Position numbers and translations under genes: made by a program
Origin: Candidatus Rokuibacteriota bacterium
Lineage (GTDB): Bacteria > Methylomirabilota > Methylomirabilia > Rokubacteriales > CSP1-6
Assembly: GCA_016200085.1 (NCBI GenBank)
Contig: JACQFL010000036.1
Location: 62,001-126,000, forward strand
Length of the DNA: 64,000 nucleotides
Reading direction: 5' to 3'
Shown here: in pieces, positions 1 through 7,498 of the stretch
How positions within the stretch are numbered: position 1 is the first letter of the stretch
How the letters are laid out: every line of letters begins with the position of its first letter
The notes under the pieces: model-generated
Told to the model about the DNA's origin: nothing
Seen by the model: the letters and a program-made list of their open reading frames with translations, nothing else
The model's database searches: none

Positions 1-453
1 GTGCTCACCGTGTCCGACACGAAGACGCCCGAGACCGATACCAGCGGGGCCGTCATCCGCGAGCTCCTCGGCGCTGGCGGCCACCAGGTGGCCGGCTCCG
101 CCATCGTCCGCGACGAGCCCGCCGACGTGCAGCGCGTCGTGCGCGAGGCGTGCGCGCGGGACGTCGTGCAGGCGGTGATCATCACCGGCGGCACGGGCAT
201 CACCTCCCGCGACTCCACGTACGAGGCGGTGGACGCGCTGCTCGACAAGCGGCTGCCCGGCTTCGGCGAGCTCTTCCGCATGCTCTCCTACGAGGACGTC
301 GGCGCCGCCGCGATGCTCTCGCGCGCCCAGATGGGCATCCTGGCCCGCCGCATCGTGGTCTCGCTGCCGGGGTCCCCGAATGCCTGCCGGCTGGCGCTCG
401 AGAAGCTCCTGGTGCCCGAGCTCGGCCATCTCGTGCGTGAGGTGAGCCGGTGA
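1..453 (+). CDS. moaB: Molybdenum cofactor biosynthesis protein MoaB/Mog family (5' end probably cut)
   Basis: The product resembles the MoaB/MogA molybdopterin-binding fold, which adenylylates molybdopterin during Mo-cofactor synthesis in the cytoplasm. Visible signs are the N-terminal LTVSDTKTPETDTSG block, the substrate-binding GGTGITSRDSTYEAV loop at about residues 62-76, and the SLPGSPNAC segment near residue 124. The reading frame is open at base 1. Family members carry 10-20 more residues before the first conserved block, so the true start is probably outside the window. The stop overlaps the next GTG by the GTGA junction. A MoeB-like gene lies about 3 kb away on the other strand, so two molybdopterin-pathway-like genes are neighbours. 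Confidence 0.9.
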   Translation: MLTVSDTKTPETDTSGAVIRELLGAGGHQVAGSAIVRDEPADVQRVVREACARDVVQAVIITGGTGITSRDSTYEAVDALLDKRLPGFGELFRMLSYEDVGAAAMLSRAQMGILARRIVVSLPGSPNACRLALEKLLVPELGHLVREVSR

Positions 454-827
454 GCCGTGCGCCCGCCGCGCTCGCGACGGCCGCGCTCGTGCTGCTCCAG
501 CTGGGGAGCGGCACGCCGCTCTCGCGCTCGATCGAGTCCATCGAGCGCTCTGTGACGCGGCCGATCCCCCAGGCGCCGCCGCTCGTCGTGCCTGCGCCGG
601 CCCAGGTGTGGGTGCCGGACCGCTACCTGCCGGTTCCGAGCGGCCCGGGCACGGTGTTCGTGCCCGGGCACTGGGAGCGCCCGGCGCCGGCCGGCCAGTT
701 CCACGTTCCGGCGCTGACCGTCTGCTCGACGGCGGGCGGATGCGTCACCGTCCCGGCGCACACGGCGCCGGCGCTCGAGCTGCGTCCGTTGCCGGAGAGC
801 CGCGCGCTGCCCCAGCCGCGTCCCTGA
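450..827 (+). CDS. Small secreted protein of unknown function
   Basis: A 125-residue product with a short hydrophobic N-terminus typical of a signal peptide (about residues 5-20), then a proline-rich body. It contains a PGHWERP motif like the short W-x-PGHW repeats of bacterial cell-surface proteins, and two cysteines in a CSTAGGC segment. The GTG start overlaps the moaB stop (GTGA), so the pair is probably co-transcribed. I do not recognise a function; export is the only reasonable inference. Two strong hairpins follow the stop. Confidence 0.6.
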   Translation: MSRAPAALATAALVLLQLGSGTPLSRSIESIERSVTRPIPQAPPLVVPAPAQVWVPDRYLPVPSGPGTVFVPGHWERPAPAGQFHVPALTVCSTAGGCVTVPAHTAPALELRPLPESRALPQPRP

Positions 828-852
828 GCCATCAGACTCGTGCGACAGCGAG

Positions 853-879
853 GCGCGCCCCGGGTTTCCCGGGGCGCGC
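853..879 (+). terminator. 12-bp perfect hairpin after the small secreted protein gene
   Basis: GCGCGCCCCGGG and CCCGGGGCGCGC arms are perfectly complementary (12 bp) around a TTT loop, just after the stop at 827. There is no T-tract, so it may be a processing or pause hairpin rather than a classical intrinsic terminator. Confidence 0.5.
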
Positions 880-893
880 GGAGCGCTGGGGGT

Positions 894-916
894 GTGGGGG
901 CCATGTCGGCCCCCAC
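894..916 (+). terminator. 9-bp hairpin, second of a tandem pair
   Basis: GTGGGGGCC pairs with GGCCCCCAC around ATGTC. It is preceded by GGGGGTGT, which resembles the G-rich hairpins at 52159-52188 and 62615-62643. A TATACT box follows at 938-943, upstream of the HtrA gene. Confidence 0.45.
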
Positions 917-974
917 TCCGTAGATTGACGCGGGCGCTATACTCAGGGCGCACACGAACCAAGGAGGTTGCCGC

Positions 975-2051
975 ATGTCGCGCTCGCGCCGCCCGCTCCC
1001 GCTCGCGCTCGTCCTCGCCCTCGCGCTCTTCCTGACGGCCGTACCCGCGCTCCACGCCGCCGACGCCCCGGCCACCACGGCGCGGCGGGCGGCGGCGCCC
1101 GAGCTGGCGCGCTTCAACGACCTCCTCGCCGGTCTCGCCGAGAGCTTGCAGCCGGGGCTGGTGCACGTCCGGGTGCGCCGCGCGGCGAGCGAGGAGGGCG
1201 ACGGCGAGCGACGGGCCACGGGCTCCGGGTTCGTCATCGACGGCGCCGGCCTGATCGTCACCAACGCGCACGTCGTCGAGGGTGCGAGCGCCGTGCAGGT
1301 GCGGCTGCACGACGGCCGCCGCTTCAACGCGCGGGTGATCGGGCGCGACAACCGTGTCGACCTCGCGCTCCTCAAGGTCGACAACGCCGCGAACCTGGTC
1401 GTGCTGCCGCTCGGCGATTCCAACCGGCTGCGCGTCGGAGAGTTCGTGCTCGCGCTGGGCCACCCGTACGGGCTCGAGTACAGCGTGTCGTTCGGCATCG
1501 TGAGCCGCAAGGGCGCGCCGCTCACGGTGGCCGCGCCCCAGGTCGACTTCATCCAGACCGACGCGGTGATCAACCCCGGCAACTCGGGCGGACCGCTGGT
1601 CAACATGGCGGGCGAGGTCGTCGGGGTCAACAGCATGGCCCTGCGCAACGGCTCCATCGGCTTCGCCATCCCCATCAACCTCGTGCGCCTGCTCGTGCCG
1701 CAGCTCGAGGCCAAGGGCACGGTGGAGTGGGGCTGGCTCGGGGTCAGCATCACCGAGGTGTCGGACGACGACCTCGACCGCCTCAAGCTCACCGAGGCGC
1801 GGGGAGTCCTCGTGCGCTCGGTGCTGCCCGGCGAGCCCGCGGAGAAGGGCGGCGTGAAGGCCAACGACGTGATCGTGGCCATCGACGACGCCCGCCTCGA
1901 GGGACCGCGCGACCTGCAGCGCATCGTCGCCTCGACCCCCGTGGGCACGAAGGTCCGGGTCGTGGTGATGCGCGACGGCAAGCCGACGGAGGTCGAGGTC
2001 GAGATCGGACGCTACAAGGCCCCCGAGACCCCGCCCCGGATCGAGCGGTGA
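975..2051 (+). CDS. HtrA/DegP-family (S1C) serine protease with one PDZ domain
   Basis: Predicted envelope protease of 358 residues that degrades or chaperones misfolded exported proteins. A signal peptide covers about residues 1-29 (hydrophobic run ending LHAADA). The trypsin-like triad is intact: His in TNAHVVEG (about residue 98), Asp in NRVDLALLKV (about 131), Ser in NPGNSGGP (about 206). A single PDZ domain follows (about 250-350), so it is DegS/one-PDZ sized rather than the two-PDZ DegP. A strong AAGGAGG ribosome-binding site sits 7 bases before the ATG. It converges end to end with the minus-strand gene that begins at the next base. Confidence 0.95.
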   Translation: MSRSRRPLPLALVLALALFLTAVPALHAADAPATTARRAAAPELARFNDLLAGLAESLQPGLVHVRVRRAASEEGDGERRATGSGFVIDGAGLIVTNAHVVEGASAVQVRLHDGRRFNARVIGRDNRVDLALLKVDNAANLVVLPLGDSNRLRVGEFVLALGHPYGLEYSVSFGIVSRKGAPLTVAAPQVDFIQTDAVINPGNSGGPLVNMAGEVVGVNSMALRNGSIGFAIPINLVRLLVPQLEAKGTVEWGWLGVSITEVSDDDLDRLKLTEARGVLVRSVLPGEPAEKGGVKANDVIVAIDDARLEGPRDLQRIVASTPVGTKVRVVVMRDGKPTEVEVEIGRYKAPETPPRIER

Positions 2052-2444
2052 TCAGCGGGCCGCGAGCCCGTCCACCAGCCGCGTCACCCGCGCGACGATC
2101 GCGTTCCGGGCGGCCGCGAAGCCGTCGCTGACCGCGGGGACCTCGTCCCAGCGCTCCACCCTCACGCCCGGCGCCGCCGCCGAGAGGTCGCAGCCGAAGG
2201 ACACCACGCGCGTCGCCCGCGCGAGCTCGGCGGGCACGACGCCCCGCGGAGCGCGTCCCCGCACGTCGATCCCCTCGGTCGCGAGCCCCGCCACGACGGG
2301 CGGCGGGATCGCGGGATCGGGCGCGGTCCCCATGCACGTCGCGCGCAGGCCGAGCCCCCGGGCGGAGGCCAGGCGATCGAAGTGCGCCGCCGCGATCACG
2401 CTCTTGGCGGCCCCGTGCAAGCACACGAAGACCACGGATTCCAT
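2052..2444 (-). CDS. Low-molecular-weight phosphatase / arsenate-reductase-like protein
   Basis: A 130-residue product with the N-terminal P-loop of the LMW protein-tyrosine phosphatase/ArsC fold, here CLHGAAKS. In LMW-PTPs and thioredoxin-coupled ArsC the loop is C-X5-R-S; here the arginine is lysine, so catalysis may differ. A second conserved block, FGCDLS, lies near residue 84. It ends immediately against the HtrA stop. Transcription probably starts from the TTGACA-N17-TTACAT promoter at 2493-2521, whose -10 lies inside a palindrome. Phosphatase versus arsenate or redox function cannot be decided from sequence. Confidence 0.75.
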   Translation of the reverse strand: MESVVFVCLHGAAKSVIAAAHFDRLASARGLGLRATCMGTAPDPAIPPPVVAGLATEGIDVRGRAPRGVVPAELARATRVVSFGCDLSAAAPGVRVERWDEVPAVSDGFAAARNAIVARVTRLVDGLAAR

Positions 2445-2482
2445 GGCGCTGCCTCCCCGGCCCCCTGACGGAATGTTCAGTC

Positions 2483-2499
2483 GTCACATACGATGTAAC
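2483..2499. promoter_or_regulatory. Palindromic operator candidate overlapping the -10
   Basis: GTCACATACGATGTAAC is a 17-bp near-perfect palindrome (GTYACAT-N3-ATGTRAC). It overlaps the -10 of the promoter below, a typical place for a repressor of the TetR, ArsR or GntR types. No regulator gene is adjacent. Confidence 0.5.
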
Positions 2500-2521
2500 G
2501 GTTGTTTCACCCCCCTGTCAA
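2493..2521 (-). promoter_or_regulatory. Sigma-70-type promoter of the LMW-phosphatase-like gene
   Basis: On the minus strand a perfect TTGACA -35 (2516-2521) is followed after 17 bases by TTACAT (2493-2498). The gene starts at 2444. Confidence 0.55.
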
Positions 2522-2554
2522 CGGTCTCGCTCGCCCGGCCCGGGGGGCGGCGGG

Positions 2555-3055
2555 TCAGGCGCGGGCGCGCGGGCTGGCCAGGGCCGCCAGCACGGCGCGC
2601 GCCCAGGGCTCGTCGAGGTCCGGCGCCGGCGCGTACGTGACCGCCTGGGTGAGGCGCACGCCGCCTTCCCAGTCTGCGGGCGCGTCCTCGACGACCTCTT
2701 CGACCTCGAGCAGGAAGAAGCCGAGTCCGAGATCCCCCGCCCCCTCGACGGGCAGCGGTCCATCGAGGAGCCGGAGCTTGAGGTACGCGATCGTGTCGGG
2801 CTCGATCACGAGCAGGGTCGCGACCCGCCGCCGGGCGAGGTTCTCGGCGCTCCCGCTGGTCGCCTGGATCACGAGCCCGAGCGTGCGGGCATCGTAGGCG
2901 CGCACCTCGAGGTAGCTCAGCTGCATGGGGTGGGGCCGCCCCGCTGCGTCCACCGTGACCAGCGGCAGGACGATGCCGAGCCGCCGCGCGAGGTCCCGCT
3001 GACCGAGCCGCGCGATCAGCGCGGGCGAGAGCGCGGGGCCGCGGCTGCGGGTCAT
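2555..3055 (-). CDS. PPOX-like FMN-binding split-barrel protein
   Basis: A 166-residue protein resembling the pyridoxamine 5'-phosphate oxidase-like split barrel: LPLVTVDAAGRPHPMQLSYL (about 31-50), then VIQATSGSAENLARRRVATL, a typical flavin-nucleotide-binding core strand and helix. The ORF track starts at 3121, but the ATG at 3055 sits 4 bases after the upstream cupin stop and gives the normal family length. It is the third gene of a minus-strand run moeB-cupin-PPOX. The substrate is unknown; oxidoreductase or haem/flavin binding are both possible. Confidence 0.7.
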   Translation of the reverse strand: MTRSRGPALSPALIARLGQRDLARRLGIVLPLVTVDAAGRPHPMQLSYLEVRAYDARTLGLVIQATSGSAENLARRRVATLLVIEPDTIAYLKLRLLDGPLPVEGAGDLGLGFFLLEVEEVVEDAPADWEGGVRLTQAVTYAPAPDLDEPWARAVLAALASPRARA

Positions 3056-3059
3056 GGGC

Positions 3060-3719
3060 TCACGCCAGGTCGACGGGCTCGTCGACGTACACCCGGTAGC
3101 GTCGGGGCTTGACCGCGGCATGCGCCGGATCCACGTAGACGATCGAGCTCTGGCCGCGGATCTCGCGCGGCAGGATCGCCACCCGGATGAAGCTGGTCGG
3201 CGCGGTCTTGGAGGCGATCGCGTGGACGGGCTCGCGTCCGCTCTCGAACCAGGCGTCGCCCGGCCTCATGAGCCGCGCGGTCGCCTTCCCGACGCGCACC
3301 TCGAGCTCCCCGGCGAGGAGCCAGCGGATGCCGCCGCCCCGGTGACGGTGCGGCAACGCCTCGCCGCCCGGATCGAAATCCACCCGATCGCAGCGCATGA
3401 GATACCCGCGCCGGGGATCGAGATCGACGACGTGGGCGAGGAGCTGGCGCGACGTGACGCCGGGCGCAGCCGCCGGCTCGGCGAGATCCCGGAGCAGCTC
3501 GTAGCGCAGGAGGCGCCCGCCGGCGGCCCCGGCGGTCACGACGCACGGGGAGGCGCCGTGCCAGGCCGTGTCGGCGCCGAGGGCCCGATCGATGCCGGCG
3601 GCGATCGTCACCGCGCCCTCCACGGCGAAGAGCACGCGAGGGGCCGCGGCCAGGCGCAGCGCTGCGGCGGCCGCGCATCGATCCTCGCTCAGGCGAAGCG
3701 TGAAGGCGGGGGAGGCCAC
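3060..3719 (-). CDS. Cupin-domain protein
   Basis: A 219-residue protein. Its C-terminal half contains a cupin_2 barrel: PHRHRGGGIRWLLAGELEV (two His ligands, about residues 122-140) and LMRPGDAWFE. The N-terminal half may be a second, degenerate barrel (CVVTAGAAGGRLLRYEL). GTG start; it begins 49 bases after the moeB-like stop and ends 4 bases before the PPOX gene, so the three are probably co-transcribed. Metal binding is likely; the reaction is unknown. Confidence 0.75.
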   Translation of the reverse strand: MASPAFTLRLSEDRCAAAAALRLAAAPRVLFAVEGAVTIAAGIDRALGADTAWHGASPCVVTAGAAGGRLLRYELLRDLAEPAAAPGVTSRQLLAHVVDLDPRRGYLMRCDRVDFDPGGEALPHRHRGGGIRWLLAGELEVRVGKATARLMRPGDAWFESGREPVHAIASKTAPTSFIRVAILPREIRGQSSIVYVDPAHAAVKPRRYRVYVDEPVDLA

Positions 3720-3768
3720 GCGCTCGGTCGCTGCGACGCGGTCGACGGGGTGGAGGGCGCGCGTCGGC

Positions 3769-4995
3769 TCAGCCGCCGGCGCGCTGCGCGGGCGCGGCGG
3801 CGGTCGCCACCTGGCCGTCGCCGTTCGGGGTGACCTCGCACGGGGCGCCGCCCTGGTGGTGGATCGACAGGTCCGTGATCGTCGGCGACGTGCCGCAGAG
3901 CGGGCAGCTGGGGTCGCGCCGCAGCTTGACCTCGCGGAAGCGCATGCCGAGGGCGTCGTACGTGAGCAGCCGCCCGATGAGCGGATCTCCGAGACCGAGG
4001 ATCAGCTTGACCGTCTCCGTCGCCTGCACCAGCCCGATCACTCCTGGGAGCACGCCCAGGACGCCGGCCTCGCTTCAGCTGGGGACGAGGCCCGGCGGCG
4101 GCGGCGTCGGGTAGAGGCAGCGGTAGCACGGCCCCTGGTTCGGGGCGAAGACCGTCGCCATGCCCTCGAACTGGAAGATCGAGCCGTGCACGTTCGTCTT
4201 GCCCGCGAGGTAGCAGGCGTCGTTGACGAGGTAGCGCGTCTCGAAGTTGTCGGAGCCGTCCACGATGACGTCGTAGTCCTTGATGACCTCCATCACGTTG
4301 TCGACGGTGATGCGCGTGGGCAGCGCCACGACGTTCACGTCCGGGTTGAGCGCCTTGATCGTGCGCGTGCCGGACTCGACCTTGGGCTTGCCGACGTCGG
4401 CGGTGGTGTGCAGGACCTGGCGCTGGAGGTTCGTGATGTCGACGACGTCGCCGTCCATGAGCCCGAGCGTGCCCACGCCGGCGGCGGCCAGGTAGAGCGC
4501 CGTCGGCGAGCCGAGCCCGCCCGCGCCGATGAGGAGCACCCTGGAGCGGAGCAGCCGCCGCTGGCCCTTGTCGCCGACCTGCGCGAGCAGGAAGTGCCGG
4601 CTGTAGCGCTGGATCTGATCCGCGGTCATCGGCACGTCACGCACCACGGGCAGTCCCGACTGCACCCACTTCTGGTAGCCGCCCTGCAGGTTGATGACGT
4701 TGGCGTAGCCGAGCTCCTTGAGCGCCTTCGCCGCGAGCATCGAGCGCAGGCCGCTCTGGCAGTAGAGGACGACGGTCTGGCTCGGGTCGGTGACGGCGGT
4801 GCCGACGCGGAACTCGAGGAAGCCCCGGCTGATGTTCGTGGCCGCCTCGATGTGGCCGTCCCGGAACTCGTCCGGATCGCGCACGTCGATCACGGCCACG
4901 CTCTCGCCGGCGGCCAGCCGCTTTTGTAAGATTGCCGGGCCTTCTTCGGGCACGACCTGGCGGGCCTCGGCGAGCATGTCCTTGAGGGTCTTCAT
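3769..4995 (-). CDS. moeB: Rhodanese-MoeB/ThiF E1-like adenylyltransferase, probable selenoprotein (in-frame TGA read as Sec307)
   Basis: MoeB/ThiF enzymes adenylylate the C-terminal glycine of ubiquitin-like sulfur carriers (MoaD, ThiS, CysO). The ORF track splits this gene at a TGA (4075-4077), but homology continues in the same frame, giving 408 residues. An N-terminal rhodanese domain (about 25-118) carries a CQSGLRS loop with Cys79. The E1 domain has GAGGLGSP (157-164), [13 protein letters not shown] and DGSDNFETR, and a zinc site from CYRC (290-293) and CPLC (364-367). The TGA sits between VPS and [11 protein letters not shown], where the family has the conserved Cys (Cys187 of E. coli MoeB). 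A SECIS-like hairpin follows. The rhodanese is N-terminal; fusions of this family more often carry it C-terminally. A nonsense mutation is the alternative, but nothing else is degraded. Confidence 0.85.
4042..4061 (-). promoter_or_regulatory. Candidate bacterial SECIS hairpin downstream of the MoeB TGA
   Basis: On the minus strand TCCTGGG and CCCAGGA form a perfect 7-bp stem around the 6-base loop CGTGCT. The loop begins 21 bases after the TGA and has a G at its second position. Published bacterial SECIS rules ask for a small loop 16-37 bases after the UGA with a G among its first two bases, and this fits. Confidence 0.7.
4075..4077 (-). other. In-frame TGA codon, probable selenocysteine insertion site
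   Basis: The codon replaces the E1 cysteine of MoeB. Reading frame and family homology continue without a break for 101 residues. A single-base change TGC to TGA accounts for it. Confidence 0.75.
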
Positions 4996-5002
4996 ACGGC
5001 CG

Positions 5003-5030
5003 ATATTATCGCCATTCCCGATCGAATCAA
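5003..5030 (-). promoter_or_regulatory. Promoter of the moeB-like gene, near-leaderless
   Basis: TTGATT (5025-5030), 16-base spacer, TAATAT (5003-5008). Transcription would begin about 1-2 bases before the ATG at 4995. Confidence 0.55.
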
Positions 5031-5035
5031 GCGCC

Positions 5036-5065
5036 TTGGGGGGCGCTCGTGCCCGCTGGTATACT
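5036..5065 (+). promoter_or_regulatory. Promoter of rfbA, near-leaderless
   Basis: TTGGGG (5036-5041), 18-base spacer, TGG-TATACT (5060-5065). Predicted start of transcription is about 4 bases before the ATG at 5077, and no Shine-Dalgarno lies between. It is back to back with the moeB promoter. Confidence 0.5.
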
Positions 5066-5076
5066 CGCGGAGATTC

Positions 5077-5946
5077 ATGAAGGGGATCATCCTCGCCGGT
5101 GGCTCCGGGACGCGGCTGTACCCTCTGACGATGGGCGTGAGCAAGCAGCTCGTGCCGATCTACAACAAGCCGATGGTGTACTACCCGCTGTCGTCCCTGA
5201 TGCTCGCCGGTATCCGGGAGATCCTCGTCATCACCACGCCCGAGGACCAGAGCGGCTTCCGGCGCCTGCTCGGCACGGGGGAGCACCTGGGCCTGACGAT
5301 CGACTACGCGGTGCAGCCGAGCCCGGACGGCCTCGCCCAGGCCTTCATCATCGGCCGCGGCTTCGTCGGCGGCGGCGGGGTCGCCCTCGCCCTCGGCGAC
5401 AACGTCTTCTACGGTCATGGCTTTCCCGATTCGCTGCGTCGCGCGGTCTCCCGCGAGCGCGGGGCCACCGTGTTCGCGTACTGGGTGCGCGATCCCGAGC
5501 GCTACGGGGTCGTGGAGTTCGACGAGGCCGGCCGCGCGATCGGCCTCGAGGAGAAGCCGGTCAAGCCGCGCTCCTCGTACGCCGTGACCGGGCTCTACTT
5601 CTACGACAACCGTGTCCTCGACATCGCCGCCTCGCTCAGGCCGTCGGCGCGCGGCGAGCTCGAGATCACCGACGTCAACCTCGCCTACCTCGCCGCGGGC
5701 GACCTGCACGTCGAGAAGCTCGGGCGCGGCGTGGCGTGGCTGGACACCGGGACCCACGAGGCGCTGCTGCAGGCGGCCACGTTCATCCAGACCATCGAGG
5801 ACCGGCAGGGCCTGATGGTCGCGTGCGTCGAGGAGATCGCCTACACCATGGGCCACATCAGCGCCTCCGAGCTCTTGCGCATCGCCGAGCCGATGAAGGG
5901 GAACTCCTACGGCCAGTACCTGATGCACCTGGTGGGGAAGGAGTGA
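5077..5946 (+). CDS. rfbA: Glucose-1-phosphate thymidylyltransferase
   Basis: Makes dTDP-glucose from glucose-1-phosphate and dTTP, the first step of dTDP-deoxysugar synthesis for surface polysaccharides. The 289-residue length is normal. Diagnostic blocks are [11 protein letters not shown] (8-18), the sugar-nucleotide core [12 protein letters not shown] (about 105-116), [20 protein letters not shown] and [10 protein letters not shown]. First gene of an overlapping rfbA-rfbC-rfbB run; its TGA overlaps the next ATG by one base. Confidence 0.96.
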   Translation: MKGIILAGGSGTRLYPLTMGVSKQLVPIYNKPMVYYPLSSLMLAGIREILVITTPEDQSGFRRLLGTGEHLGLTIDYAVQPSPDGLAQAFIIGRGFVGGGGVALALGDNVFYGHGFPDSLRRAVSRERGATVFAYWVRDPERYGVVEFDEAGRAIGLEEKPVKPRSSYAVTGLYFYDNRVLDIAASLRPSARGELEITDVNLAYLAAGDLHVEKLGRGVAWLDTGTHEALLQAATFIQTIEDRQGLMVACVEEIAYTMGHISASELLRIAEPMKGNSYGQYLMHLVGKE

Positions 5947-6482
5947 TGGACTGGAGCCCCGAGGCCAAGCGCGCCTTCTCGCTCCAGTCCTACGGCGCCT
6001 GGGCGCGCATCGACGGCGTGGAGCTCGTCGAGCTCGAGCGCCACGCCGACGACGGCGGGTCGATGACCGAGCTCGCGCGGCTGGCCGCCGGGCGGGTGGA
6101 GGGCCTCGCGGGCTTCGAGGCGCGCCAGGTGAACTACAGCGAGGTCGAGCCCGGCGCCATCAAGGCCTTCCACCTGCACGCCCGCCAGACCGACGTCTGG
6201 TACGTGCCGCCGTCCGACCGGATGCTGGTCGTGCTCGTCGACGTGCGCCTGGGCTCGAAGACCGAGGGGGCGCGCATGCGGCTGACCCTGGGCCAGGGCG
6301 CCTCGCGCCTGCTCCGCATCCCCCCCGGCGTGGCCCACGGCGTGCGCAACCTCGGGGGCGCGACCGGGCGCGTCATCTACTTCGTCGACGTGCAGTTCTC
6401 CCCCGATCCCGCGTCCTCGGACGAGGGGCGCCTGCCCTGGGACTACGCGGGCGCCGACGTGTGGGAGGTCACGCGCGGGTGA
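5946..6482 (+). CDS. rfbC: dTDP-4-dehydrorhamnose 3,5-epimerase-like protein
   Basis: A 178-residue RmlC-like cupin that would epimerise dTDP-4-keto-6-deoxyglucose. The active-site region reads AIKAFHLHARQTDVWYV (about residues 71-87) and a second barrel block is IPPGVAHGVRNL (about 121-132). The ATG at 5946 overlaps the rfbA stop (TGATG); the ORF-track start at 5049 is an upstream artefact. The N-terminal segment is somewhat longer and more divergent than in classical RmlC, so a relaxed substrate range is possible. Confidence 0.85.
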   Translation: MDWSPEAKRAFSLQSYGAWARIDGVELVELERHADDGGSMTELARLAAGRVEGLAGFEARQVNYSEVEPGAIKAFHLHARQTDVWYVPPSDRMLVVLVDVRLGSKTEGARMRLTLGQGASRLLRIPPGVAHGVRNLGGATGRVIYFVDVQFSPDPASSDEGRLPWDYAGADVWEVTRG

Positions 6483-7498
6483 GGCTCGTCGTCACCGGCG
6501 GCGCGGGCTTCATCGGGTCCAACTTCGTCCGCCACGTCCTCGCCACGCACCCGGACGACCGCGTCGTCAATCTGGACAGGCTGACCTACGCCGGCAACCC
6601 GGCGAACCTCGCCGACGTCGAGCGGGACGCGCGCTACAGCTTCGTGAAGGGCGACATCTGCGACGGCGCGCTCGTGCGCGACGTGATCCGGGACGCGGAC
6701 GCCGTGGTGAACTTCGCCGCCTGCAGCCACGTGGATCGCTCGCTGGTGGAGCCCGACGAGTTCCTCCGGACCGACATCTTCGGCGTCCACACGCTGCTGG
6801 AGGCGGTGCGCGAGCTCAAGGTGCCGCGCTTCGTGCAGATCAGCACGGACGAGGTGTACGGCAGCGTCGAGCGCGGGTCGTCGCGGGAGACCGATCCGCT
6901 GCGCCCGACCAATCCGTACTCGGCCTCCAAGGCCGGGGGCGACCACCTCGCGCTCGCGTACTGGAGCACGTACCGGGTCCCCTCGCTCATCACGCGGTCG
7001 TCCAACAACTTCGGACCGTACCAGTACCCGGAGAAGGTGATCCCGCTCTTCATCACCAACGCGCTGGAGGACCGGCCGCTGCCCCTCTACGGGGACGGCC
7101 GGAACGTGCGCGACTGGCTCTACGTGCTCGACAACTGCGCGGCCATCGACCTGGTGCTCCGCAAGGGGAAGGACGGCGAGGTCTACAACATCGGCGGCGG
7201 CCACGAGGTCGAGAACATCGTGCTCACCCGCGAGATCCTCCGCCTGACCCGCAAGCCCGAGACGCTGATCCAGCCCGTGAAGGACCGGCCCGGCCACGAC
7301 CGCCGCTATGCGGTGGACTCCCGGAAGGTGCACCAGCTCGGCTGGGCGCCGAAGCATCCGTTCGGCCGCGCGCTCGAGGCGACGGTGGACTGGTACCGCG
7401 AGCACGCCGCCTGGTGGACGCCGCTCAAGTCGGGGGAGCTGCGCACGTGGTACGAGCAGCAGTACGGCGCCCACAGCGGGCGAGGAGAAACGCCATGA
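6479..7498 (+). CDS. rfbB: dTDP-glucose 4,6-dehydratase
   Basis: A 339-residue short-chain dehydrogenase/reductase-fold enzyme that converts dTDP-glucose to dTDP-4-keto-6-deoxyglucose with bound NAD. Seen: GGAGFIGSNFVRH near the N-terminus, ISTDEVYGSV (about 122-131), the YSASK catalytic Tyr-x3-Lys (about 149-153), SSNNFGPYQYPEKVIPLF and the RPGHDRRYAVD C-terminal block. I chose the GTG at 6479 because it overlaps the rfbC stop (GTGA) and starts directly at RLVVTGGAGFIG. No rfbD reductase is present, so the end sugar is not fixed by this locus. Confidence 0.95.
   Translation: MRLVVTGGAGFIGSNFVRHVLATHPDDRVVNLDRLTYAGNPANLADVERDARYSFVKGDICDGALVRDVIRDADAVVNFAACSHVDRSLVEPDEFLRTDIFGVHTLLEAVRELKVPRFVQISTDEVYGSVERGSSRETDPLRPTNPYSASKAGGDHLALAYWSTYRVPSLITRSSNNFGPYQYPEKVIPLFITNALEDRPLPLYGDGRNVRDWLYVLDNCAAIDLVLRKGKDGEVYNIGGGHEVENIVLTREILRLTRKPETLIQPVKDRPGHDRRYAVDSRKVHQLGWAPKHPFGRALEATVDWYREHAAWWTPLKSGELRTWYEQQYGAHSGRGETP

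Noticed and set aside
925-943. TTGACG/TATACT promoter before the HtrA gene
   Set aside because: The two boxes are only 7 bases apart, far from the 16-18 required; only TATACT could be used, with an unrecognised -35.
3769-4053. Separate 94-residue gene starting at a GTG
   Set aside because: It is the C-terminal part of the MoeB-like protein in the same frame as the part before the TGA; no ribosome-binding site, and it begins inside a conserved helix.
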